Origin: Devosia sp.
GTDB taxonomy: Bacteria; Pseudomonadota; Alphaproteobacteria; Rhizobiales; Devosiaceae
DNA length: 7,086 nucleotides
Direction of reading: 5' to 3'
Assembly: GCA_016793415.1 (NCBI GenBank)
Contig: JAEUMC010000480.1
Coordinates: forward strand, 1-7,086
The position numbers and the translations under genes were made by a program. The notes below the pieces were generated by a model. The model was given only the letters and a program-made list of their open reading frames with translations, had not been told where the DNA came from and did not search any database. Shown here in pieces: positions 1 to 5,666 of the stretch. The number at the start of each line of letters is the position of its first letter. The first letter of the stretch is position 1.

Positions 1-100
1 GCTCCGCGCCGCCATCGGCAATGGCGCGAAGCTGGGTCTTGGTCCCGCCGATATCGATGCCGATCAGCAGCGGGGCCTCCAGGGGGCGGGCAAAGCTCAT
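1..100 (-). CDS. ROK/BadF-type sugar kinase, N-terminal fragment
   Basis: Only the first 33 codons lie in the window; the gene runs off the left edge. Reading from the ATG at 100-98, residues 12-22 are LIGIDIGGTKT, the phosphate-1 loop (DxGGTKT) that opens actin-fold sugar kinases, followed by QLRA. This motif fits ROK kinases (glucokinase, N-acetylglucosamine or fructose kinases) and also BadF/BadG-type N-acetylglucosamine kinases. The fragment is too short to separate them. The start codon overlaps the stop of the ABC ATPase gene by 4 bases (ATGA, 97-100), and no clear Shine-Dalgarno precedes it, which suggests translation by reinitiation after the ATPase. As the last visible gene of the uptake operon it would phosphorylate the imported sugar in the cytoplasm with ATP. 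Kinase assignment is confident; the substrate is unknown. Confidence 0.82.
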   Translation of the reverse strand, partial: MSFARPLEAPLLIGIDIGGTKTQLRAIADGGAE

Positions 101-1197
101 TGCTGGGTGAGGCTCCCGCGGATCCGCTGGCCGTCGCGCTCGAACAACAGGGCCCGTCCGGCATCGATGCCGAGGCGCACGCTGCTGCCGGCTCGCGCTG
201 CATCGCGACGCGCCCGCACGATCATCGGCGTGCCATCGGCAGCCGTGAGGTGCACGAAGCTCTCGGCCCCCAGTTCCTCGACCAGGGTGACGCGACCCTG
301 CAGTTCGCCCGGCGCATCATCGCCGGCAATCGTCAGATGCTCGGGCCGCAGGCCAACCGTCACCGCCCGGGCGCCGCCGCCAACGCCGCCGATCGGCAGC
401 GCGATTTCGGCAGCCCCGCCAACGCCGCTGAGCTTAACCGCGCCGGCATCGGCCGAAACCAGCTGGCCGGCGAGGAAATTCATCTTCGGCGAGCCGACGA
501 ACCCGGCGACGAACTGGTTGTCGGGGTCGTCATAGAGGGTCAAGGGCGGCCCTGCCTGTTGGATCAGGCCGCCGGCCATCACCACCATCTTGTCGGCGAG
601 CGTCATCGCCTCGATCTGGTCGTGCGTCACATAAATCATGGTGGTGCCGAGCCGCTTGTGGAGTTCGGTCAGTTCGGCCCGCATCTGTACCCTGAGCTCG
701 GCATCGAGATTGGACAGCGGCTCATCGAACAGGAACACCCGGGGTTCGCGCACGATCGCCCGGCCGATGGCGACGCGCTGCTTCTGCCCGCCGGAAAGCT
801 GCCCGGGTTTGCGCATGAGGAGCTTTTCGAGCTGCAGGATCGTCGCCGCTTCATTGACCCGTCCGGCAATGAAATCGCGCGCCTTGTGCGCCATGCGAAG
901 GCCGAACGAGACGTTCTCGAACGTCGTCATATGCGGGTAGAGCGCATAGGACTGGAACACCATCGCCGCGCCGCGATCGGCCGGCTCGACCTCGTTCATC
1001 ACCTCGCCCGCAATCGAGATGGTGCCGGCGCTGATCTCTTCGAGGCCGGAGATCATGCGCAGCAAGGTGGATTTGCCGCAGCCCGACGGGCCGACGAACA
1101 CCACGAACTCGCCCTCTTCGATCGAGAGGTCGACATCCCTGAGGATGCTGACCGAGCCGAACGACTTCGAGACCGCGGAAATATCGAGGAAAGCCAT
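97..1197 (-). CDS. Carbohydrate ABC transporter ATP-binding protein (MsmK/UgpC/MalK type)
   Basis: This 366-residue cytoplasmic ATPase would power the importer encoded just upstream. All nucleotide-binding motifs are intact: Walker A GPSGCGKST at 36-44, Q-loop Gln82, signature LSGGQKQR at 134-141, Walker B VFLFDEP at 154-160 followed by the D-loop SNLD, and the switch His192 in THD. Residues from about 235 to the end form the extra C-terminal OB/TOBE-type domain of the MalK/UgpC group, introduced by GFVGSPKMNFL. Length matches that group. The start is well supported: AAGGAG (complement of 1203-1208) lies 5 nt before the ATG and overlaps the stop codon of the permease gene, leaving a 10-bp gap. 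Its own stop overlaps the kinase start. MsmK-type ATPases can serve more than one transporter, but one encoded inside the operon most likely serves this one. Confidence 0.95.
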   Translation of the reverse strand: MAFLDISAVSKSFGSVSILRDVDLSIEEGEFVVFVGPSGCGKSTLLRMISGLEEISAGTISIAGEVMNEVEPADRGAAMVFQSYALYPHMTTFENVSFGLRMAHKARDFIAGRVNEAATILQLEKLLMRKPGQLSGGQKQRVAIGRAIVREPRVFLFDEPLSNLDAELRVQMRAELTELHKRLGTTMIYVTHDQIEAMTLADKMVVMAGGLIQQAGPPLTLYDDPDNQFVAGFVGSPKMNFLAGQLVSADAGAVKLSGVGGAAEIALPIGGVGGGARAVTVGLRPEHLTIAGDDAPGELQGRVTLVEELGAESFVHLTAADGTPMIVRARRDAARAGSSVRLGIDAGRALLFERDGQRIRGSLTQQ

Positions 1198-1207
1198 TAT
1201 TGCTCCT

Positions 1208-2059
1208 TCAGCCCTTGCTTCCCGACATGGCGATGCCCTGGACGATCTGGCGCTGGAAAATGAGAAAGAAGATCAGCGGCGGCACGGCCGCGAGGAGGTT
1301 CGCCGTCATCACCGTATCCACCGTGTGGTGCGAGAGCGGCGAGTTGAACAGGCCGACCACCTGCCCCACCGTGTAGAGCTCTTCCTTGGTGCCGACGATC
1401 AGCGGCCACATGTAGTTGCCCCAGGTCTGGATGAAGGTGAGGATGGCCAGCGTCACCAGCGCGTTGCGGCAGAGCGGCAGCACCACGTGCCAGTAGATCT
1501 GGAAGTGCCCTGCCCCATCGAGCCGTGCCGCCTCGATCATGTCCCTGGGGATGGCGCGCATGAACTGCACCAGCATGAACAGCCCGAAGGCCGAGGCGAG
1601 CCCCGGCACCACCAGCCCCTCCATGGTGTTGAGCCAGCCGAGCCGCGACACCAGCACATAGGTGGGGATGATGGTGACCGCGGTGGGCACCATCAGCGCC
1701 AGCAGCACCACGCCGAACAGGATCTTGCGCCCAGGGAACTCGAACAGCGAGAACTCGAAGGCAGCGAGCGAACCGACCAGCAGCACGCCGGCAATGGTCA
1801 AGAGCGCATAGAGGATCGAGATGCCGTAGGCCCTGAGATACCCGGTTTCGGCAAAGATCGTCGTGATCTTGTCGAGACCGGCGCCGAGCGAAGTCGGCCA
1901 CAGCCGCGGGTTGAGCGATACCGGCTCGCCCGCCTGGGCGAACACCACGTTGATCATCCACCAGATCGGGAACACCGCAACAAGCGCAATGGCGATGGCC
2001 AGCGCCCATTTGAGCGCCGTCCACAAGGTAAAGCGGCGCAGCTTGCGCATCGGGCTCAT
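1208..2059 (-). CDS. Carbohydrate ABC transporter permease, MalG-like (AraQ/UgpE family)
   Basis: A 283-residue inner-membrane protein, the second membrane subunit of the importer. Hydrophobic stretches suggest six membrane helices, the first at about residues 16-38 and the last at about 252-270. The EAA loop that docks on the ATPase is clear at 176-196: IEAARLDGAGHFQIYWHVVLP, with Glu-Ala-Ala at 176-178 and the conserved Gly at 182. The C-terminus, with NLLAAVPPLIFFLIFQRQIVQG and a short polar tail, is typical of MalG-like subunits. The ATG at 2059-2057 overlaps the stop of the MalF-like gene by 4 bases, which implies translational coupling. A GGAG lies about 10 nt upstream. A second Met at codon 4 is a possible alternative start. 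Family assignment is secure; the transported sugar is not visible in the sequence. Confidence 0.94.
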   Translation of the reverse strand: MSPMRKLRRFTLWTALKWALAIAIALVAVFPIWWMINVVFAQAGEPVSLNPRLWPTSLGAGLDKITTIFAETGYLRAYGISILYALLTIAGVLLVGSLAAFEFSLFEFPGRKILFGVVLLALMVPTAVTIIPTYVLVSRLGWLNTMEGLVVPGLASAFGLFMLVQFMRAIPRDMIEAARLDGAGHFQIYWHVVLPLCRNALVTLAILTFIQTWGNYMWPLIVGTKEELYTVGQVVGLFNSPLSHHTVDTVMTANLLAAVPPLIFFLIFQRQIVQGIAMSGSKG

Positions 2060-2943
2060 CGGCGTTCACTCCAGGCGCGCAGGCCAAACATCACGCCGGT
2101 GACGACGACGATGGCGATGGTGAGCAGGAACCCATAGGCGGCGGCTTCGCCGAACTTCACCCCGCCAAACGCTCGCCCCATCATGTCCATGACCGGGAAC
2201 AGCAGCGCATTGCGCCGTCCGCCATAGGAGGTGAAGGACGAGCCGGTCAGCAGCCAGGGCTTGTCGAACACCTGCATGGCCGAGATCAGCCCATAGGTGA
2301 GCACGAAGAACAGCACCGGCCACAGCATCGGGATGGTGATGTGGAAGAGTTGCTGGCGCTTGCTCGCGCCATCGAGCCGGGCGGCCTCGTAAAGCTCGGT
2401 CGGGATGTTCTTCAGCCCCGCGAGGATGATCACCATGTTGAAGCCTGCCGACACCCAGATATCCACCGCGATCAGCGCGTAGAGCATGGTGCCGGTGTCG
2501 TTGAGGAAGTTGACCGACGGGATGCCGAACCAGCCGAGCACGATGTTGAGGAGGCCGAAATTCGGCGCGTAGATCCAGCGCCAGATGGTGGCGGCGAGGA
2601 AGGCCGGCAGCACCACCGGCATGAAATAGGCGTTGCGGAAGAAGTTCGACCAGCGGCCGGTGAAGCTGTCGACCAGGAGCGCCAGGCCCAGCGCCACGAG
2701 GATGCCGAGCGGCACGGTGATGGCGATATAGGCGAAGAGGTTCCCCATGGCGCGGGAGAAATCGCGCGAGGCGAGGATCTTGGTATAGTTGGCGGCGCCG
2801 ACGAACTCGGGCACCCGCACGCCGTTCCAATCGTGGAAGCTGTAATAGAGGCCGCTGAGGATCGGATAGAGGAAGAACACCGCGAACAGCACCATGAACG
2901 GCGCGATCATCAGGTAATGCGGCAGGTAGCGGCGAAACGGCAT
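2056..2943 (-). CDS. Carbohydrate ABC transporter permease, MalF-like (LacF/UgpA family)
   Basis: A 295-residue inner-membrane protein with about six predicted helices (near 10-32, 68-92, 104-124, 153-178, 204-224 and 268-288). The EAA loop is at 186-206 (YEAARLDGASKRQQLFHITIP, with Glu186-Ala-Ala and Gly192). It would pair with the MalG-like subunit to form the channel. An in-frame ATG at 3024 would lengthen it by 27 residues, but that start lies inside the binding-protein gene and adds a polar stretch unlike the family. I chose the ATG at 2943-2941 because it gives the usual MPFRRYLPHYLMIAPF-type N-terminus and has GAGGGG 6 nt upstream. The gene is preceded by a 65-bp gap with a strong hairpin and overlaps the next permease by 4 bases. 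Confidence 0.93.
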   Translation of the reverse strand: MPFRRYLPHYLMIAPFMVLFAVFFLYPILSGLYYSFHDWNGVRVPEFVGAANYTKILASRDFSRAMGNLFAYIAITVPLGILVALGLALLVDSFTGRWSNFFRNAYFMPVVLPAFLAATIWRWIYAPNFGLLNIVLGWFGIPSVNFLNDTGTMLYALIAVDIWVSAGFNMVIILAGLKNIPTELYEAARLDGASKRQQLFHITIPMLWPVLFFVLTYGLISAMQVFDKPWLLTGSSFTSYGGRRNALLFPVMDMMGRAFGGVKFGEAAAYGFLLTIAIVVVTGVMFGLRAWSERR

Positions 2944-2949
2944 GGACGG

Positions 2950-2955
2950 CCCCTC
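2950..2955 (-). promoter_or_regulatory. Ribosome binding site deciding the MalF-like start
   Basis: On the minus strand these bases read GAGGGG, 6 nt before the ATG at 2943. This supports the internal start over the upstream in-frame ATG at 3024. The site lies just after the hairpin at 2961-2988, so the hairpin need not block it. Confidence 0.6.
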
Positions 2956-2960
2956 GGTGG

Positions 2961-2988
2961 GCCGCGGCTGAACCAAGCCAGCCGCGGC
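2961..2988 (-). promoter_or_regulatory. Intergenic stem-loop between binding protein and permease genes
   Basis: GCCGCGGCTG at 2961-2970 and CAGCCGCGGC at 2979-2988 are perfect 10-base complements around an 8-nt loop. In the operon transcript the hairpin sits about 20 nt after the binding-protein stop and ends 17 nt before the permease start. No U-tract follows, so it is not a standard intrinsic terminator. Hairpins in this position, as at malE-malF, are known to protect the upstream mRNA from 3' decay or to attenuate downstream expression, giving excess binding protein over membrane subunits. That role here is inferred from position and stem strength. Confidence 0.7.
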
Positions 2989-3008
2989 ACATGCGTGACG
3001 TGCAGGAG

Positions 3009-4283
3009 TTACTGGGCCATGCACTCGTTGAGAGCGGCGATCATCTCCTTGGCGCCTTCGGCCGGCGTGTAGTCGCCGTCCGCCGTAGCCGAGGCATAGT
3101 CGATCACCGTCGAGTTGTAGCAGCTGGGGATCGAGCCGACGAAATACGGCGCCGCCACTTCCATCGCGCCATGCGCCGCATCCACCGACACCTTGATCAG
3201 CGGCAGCGCCGAGACCTCGGGGTCAGCCATGGCAGCGGCGTTGGCATTATAGCGGGCGAGGAGCTTGGCCCAGCGCGCCATCTGCGTCTTCTCGGTGATG
3301 AAGGCGGCGAACTGGAAGGCGAGTTCCTGGTTCTTGCCCGGCGCCACGGCGACGATCTCGTAGCTGCGGATGCCGCCGGTCTTGCCGGCGGTGTCGCCCG
3401 GGATCAGCACGAAATCATACTTCAGCCCGCTGGCCTTGGCCGCTTCGTCATAGGTCGGGTTCACCCAAGGGCCGATGGTGTGGAAGGCCAGCTGGTTGGA
3501 GATGAACAGGTCCTTGGTGGCCTGGTCGTTGCGGCTGGTGCCGGTATTGAGCGGCACCATGTCGACAAACTTCTGCAGCACCGTGGTCATGGTGGCTTCG
3601 TCGATCCGCGTCTTGCGGTTGGCCCAGTCGAAACCCCAGGTCTCGGTATTGCCGGTGGTCGCGTAGATCTCGGCGATCGAGTTGAACACCAGCGTCTCGT
3701 CCGGGATGGCATACATGCCGGCGGCCTTGACCTTCTGCATCTGGTCGTACCACTCGGCCCAGGTGGCGGGCGGGGTCGTGGGGTCGATGCCGGCCTTTTC
3801 GAGCACGGTCAGGTTGCGGAACAGCATCGAGCCGAACCCGGTATAGGGCAGGCAGTAAAGCTCGTCCGGCTTGGGCATGCAGCTCGCCAGCGCATCCTTG
3901 TCGAACTGAGCGCGCTGTTCTTCGGGCAGCGCCATGAACTGGCTGTAGATATTGGCCATGGCGCCGACATCGACCAGCTGCGCGCCGACCGACTGGGCGT
4001 TCATGTAGACATCGGGAACCGTACCGCTGGCGGCGCCCGCCACCTGTCCGGCCGTCAGGTCGTCATCGCCCTTGCCGCTGATATTGATGGTGACGCCCGG
4101 GTGCGCGTCGGTGAATTCCTTGATGAACTCCTGCTGCATGGCGAGCGCGTCGCCCTGCGCGAAGTCGGAATAGACCCAGTATTCCAGCGTCACATCCTCT
4201 GCCATTGCCGCGCCGGCGAACCCGACGGCGATCAAGGCGGTGGCTGCCGTCAGGGCAGCCCGAAAAGCTTTGGTCGTCTTCAT
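3009..4283 (-). CDS. Extracellular (periplasmic) sugar-binding protein, family 1 type
   Basis: A 424-residue ABC solute-binding protein. Residues 1-28 are a Sec signal peptide: basic MKTTKAFR, a hydrophobic core, and a cleavage site after AMA (mature start EDVTLEYWVYSD). There is no lipobox Cys, so it should be a free periplasmic protein, as in Gram-negatives. The mature part follows the carbohydrate-binding fold, including the VTINISGKG strand, the GTVPDVYMN region and the later AFHTIGPWVNP segment. Four cysteines remain in the mature chain (135, 144, 388, 421), probably two disulfides. It is first in the leftward operon, with a strong AGGAGG 4 nt before the ATG, which fits the high expression such proteins need. 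The length is normal. The ligand cannot be read from sequence; the neighbours suggest a monosaccharide or amino sugar. Confidence 0.94.
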   Translation of the reverse strand: MKTTKAFRAALTAATALIAVGFAGAAMAEDVTLEYWVYSDFAQGDALAMQQEFIKEFTDAHPGVTINISGKGDDDLTAGQVAGAASGTVPDVYMNAQSVGAQLVDVGAMANIYSQFMALPEEQRAQFDKDALASCMPKPDELYCLPYTGFGSMLFRNLTVLEKAGIDPTTPPATWAEWYDQMQKVKAAGMYAIPDETLVFNSIAEIYATTGNTETWGFDWANRKTRIDEATMTTVLQKFVDMVPLNTGTSRNDQATKDLFISNQLAFHTIGPWVNPTYDEAAKASGLKYDFVLIPGDTAGKTGGIRSYEIVAVAPGKNQELAFQFAAFITEKTQMARWAKLLARYNANAAAMADPEVSALPLIKVSVDAAHGAMEVAAPYFVGSIPSCYNSTVIDYASATADGDYTPAEGAKEMIAALNECMAQ

Positions 4284-4342
4284 GATACCTCCTGTGCCAT
4301 GCCCTGCGGCGCCTCGCGCCCCTCCAGAGTTAGCGGTTAGGC

Positions 4343-4370
4343 AGGTTAACTAATAAAACGATGCGATCAA
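4343..4370 (-). promoter_or_regulatory. Candidate promoter for the transport operon
   Basis: On the minus strand, TTGATC (4370-4365) could be a -35 element, followed after 16 bp by TAACCT (4348-4343) as a weak -10. The position suits a transcript starting about 50-60 bases before the binding-protein ATG. The -10 match is poor, so this is a suggestion only. The element overlaps the candidate operator repeats, as expected for repression. Confidence 0.25.
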
Positions 4371-4403
4371 GCCCATCGCTGCGGATCAAGTCTCAAATTT
4401 GCG

Positions 4404-4430
4404 CTTGCCAGAAAGTAAGGCTGCTATACT
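4404..4430 (+). promoter_or_regulatory. Candidate promoter for the SIS gene
   Basis: TATACT at 4425-4430 is a good -10 hexamer in an AT-rich patch. CTTGCC(A) at 4404-4410 resembles an alphaproteobacterial -35, but the spacer is only 14 bp, shorter than the preferred 17. A start near 4437 would leave a leader of about 60 nt. The short spacer could mean that activation is needed, or that the -35 is misassigned. Confidence 0.35.
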
Positions 4431-4489
4431 AATGCGCACCCATCCGGCGCAACCTCGACCCCTACGCGCCTTCTGCCACGCCCATCCAT

Positions 4490-4493
4490 GGAG
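4490..4493 (+). promoter_or_regulatory. Ribosome binding site deciding the SIS gene start
   Basis: GGAG at 4490-4493 lies 6 nt before the ATG at 4500, an ideal spacing. The ATG at 4488 contains part of this site and has no Shine-Dalgarno upstream (C-rich sequence precedes it). I therefore prefer 4500 as the true start. Confidence 0.6.
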
Positions 4494-4499
4494 ACGACG

Positions 4500-5510
4500 A
4501 TGCCGGCACGCGTGCCCTTCCGCGACGCAATCGAGCTGGAGCCGCAGGCGCTGCGCAACGCGCTCGGCACCACCAGCGCGGCGCTCGACGCGGCCGATCT
4601 GACGGCGCTGCAAGCCGGCACGATCGGGCTGGTCGGCATCGGCGCCAGCCTCTATGCCGGCATCGCTGCCGCGGCACAGCTGCGGGCCCAGGGCCGCCGC
4701 GCCATCGCGCTGGCCGGTGGCGAGCTCTACGATGCGGCCGTCGACGCCGCCGACGCCTACATCGCCATCTCCGCCTCCGGCCGCAGCGTCGAGCCGGCGC
4801 GCGCCCTGGCGCTTCGGCCCAGGGCCATCACCTTCGGCATCGCGCAAGCGGCCGATACCCCGATGCGCGCCTCGGTCGGCCAGATGCTCGGCACCGGCAG
4901 CGGCGTCGACAGCGGCCCCAACACCACCAGCTACATGGGCTCGCTGCTGGCGCTGGCGCTGCTCGCCGAACGCGTCGGCACGCCCTCGGGCTTCGACTGG
5001 ACCAGCATCGGCGACCTCCTCGCAGCGACCCGCACCGCGACGGCGGACGCTGTGGCCCGCGCCGGCAAGCTGCTCGCCGGCAAGCGGGCGCTCGATTGCG
5101 TCGGCGCCAATGTCGCCTACGGCACGGCGGGCTATGCCGCGCTGCTGCTGCGCGAGGCGGTCCGCGTCCCCTCGCAGAACTGGGACACCCTCAACTTCCT
5201 CCACGGCCCGATGGAGCCCAACGATGCCGGCACCGGCGTCATCGTCTATGGCGATGGCCGCGAAGTGCAATTGGCCGAGGATCTCGCCGGCTTCGGCATC
5301 GCCACGGTGCTGATCACCAGCGTTGACGTCGCCGAGCGCGACAACCTGGTGGTGATCCGCATCCCCCGGACCTCGAACGGGCTCGCCACCGCGATCCTCG
5401 CCTCGCTCCCCACCCAGCTGATCATCGCCGACCTCGCCGAAGCCGCCGGCCTGCCGGTCTGCATCTTCCGCTACCGGCAGACGGATACGAAGCTGCCTGA
5501 GCTGGCCTGA
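4500..5510 (+). CDS. SIS-domain sugar-phosphate isomerase/deaminase (GlmS isomerase-like, no glutaminase domain)
   Basis: A 336-residue cytoplasmic protein (340 if the ATG at 4488 is used) of two SIS domains, like the C-terminal half of glucosamine-6-phosphate synthase. In 336-numbering, the first SIS domain shows GIGAS at 46-50 and the phosphate-binding SASGRS at 91-96, then NTTSYMGSLLA from 141. The second has LLREAVRV...FLHGPMEPND, in which Glu219 and His235 are 16 residues apart, the same spacing as GlmS Glu488 and His504. Lys331 is sixth from the C-terminus, like GlmS Lys603. The GlmS Lys485 position is Leu. With no glutamine amidotransferase domain it cannot use glutamine, so it is probably a catabolic aminosugar-phosphate deaminase (NagB-II type), an AgaS/FrlB-like enzyme, or an isomerase. 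It is the first rightward gene, divergent from the importer. Family confident; reaction inferred. Confidence 0.85.
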   Translation: MPARVPFRDAIELEPQALRNALGTTSAALDAADLTALQAGTIGLVGIGASLYAGIAAAAQLRAQGRRAIALAGGELYDAAVDAADAYIAISASGRSVEPARALALRPRAITFGIAQAADTPMRASVGQMLGTGSGVDSGPNTTSYMGSLLALALLAERVGTPSGFDWTSIGDLLAATRTATADAVARAGKLLAGKRALDCVGANVAYGTAGYAALLLREAVRVPSQNWDTLNFLHGPMEPNDAGTGVIVYGDGREVQLAEDLAGFGIATVLITSVDVAERDNLVVIRIPRTSNGLATAILASLPTQLIIADLAEAAGLPVCIFRYRQTDTKLPELA

Positions 5511-5520
5511 CCACTCTTGC

Positions 5521-5568
5521 GCAACGTGGCCGGCCCACGGATCCTGTTGGTCCGCGGGGCCGGGTTGC
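5521..5568 (+). terminator. Long imperfect hairpin after the SIS gene
   Basis: Starting 10 bases after the stop codon, GCAAC (5521-5525) pairs with GTTGC (5564-5568), CCGGCCC (5530-5536) with GGGCCGG (5557-5563), and the CGGATCC end (5538-5544) with GGTCCG (5549-5554) with one bulge, closing on a TGTT loop. The stem is very GC-rich but no T-run follows on either strand. It could slow or end transcription, or protect the SIS mRNA 3' end; read-through into the regulator remains possible. No clear promoter for the regulator was found in the remaining bases to 5653. Confidence 0.45.
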
Positions 5569-5603
5569 CGAATGGACCTTCTGCAACAGGCCCGGTTCGT
5601 GAC

Positions 5604-5666
5604 ATGACAACAGGGAACGGACTAGGCTTGGTCCAAATGGCTCTGCTGACGGTGTGTCGGTCTTGA
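5604..5666 (+). other. Possible 20-codon leader ORF overlapping the regulator start
   Basis: An ATG at 5604 opens 20 codons (MTTGNGLGLV followed by QMALLTVCRS) that end in TGA at 5664-5666. The stop overlaps a TTG codon (5663-5665) in the regulator frame as TTGA, the layout of coupled starts. A second in-frame ATG at 5637 gives a 9-codon version. There is no convincing Shine-Dalgarno before either ATG, and so short an ORF easily arises by chance. Confidence 0.2.

Larger units (their letters stand above)
4284..4499. promoter_or_regulatory. Divergent promoter/operator region
   Basis: These 216 bases separate the leftward transport operon from the rightward SIS gene and hold no convincing ORF of their own. 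Bases about 4326-4440 are distinctly AT-richer than the genes. Visible elements include three GTTAG/GTTAA repeats (4329, 4336, 4345), the palindrome GTTAAC (4345-4350), an inverted repeat GCGAT-N7-ATCGC (4363-4379), and two GATCAAG direct repeats 19 bp apart (4365-4371, 4384-4390). A small hairpin GGCGC-CTC-GCGCC (4308-4320) lies in the presumed leader of the binding-protein mRNA. I infer that the ROK regulator encoded downstream binds here; the operator is not identified. Confidence 0.7.

Noticed and set aside
100..2137. Long plus-strand frames opposite the ATPase and MalG-like genes
   Set aside because: The minus strand encodes intact Walker, signature and EAA motifs there; the plus-strand translations resemble nothing known and are rich in His, Arg and Gln.
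2944..3024. Longer start for the MalF-like permease at ATG 3024
   Set aside because: It would begin inside the binding-protein gene, run through the hairpin, and add a non-family polar N-terminus; the ATG at 2943 has a good ribosome site.
2991..4340. 449-codon plus-strand frame opposite the binding-protein gene
   Set aside because: The His/Arg/Gly-rich translation is typical of an antisense shadow; the minus strand carries a convincing secreted binding protein.
4386..5270. Long minus-strand open frame opposite the SIS gene
   Set aside because: Its Gly/Ala/Arg-rich translation has no family features, and it lies entirely opposite a gene with clear SIS motifs; it is a shadow of GC-rich codon use.
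4500..5510. Full glucosamine-6-phosphate synthase (GlmS)
   Set aside because: The N-terminal glutaminase domain with its catalytic Cys is missing; only the SIS half is present, so glutamine-dependent synthesis is not possible.
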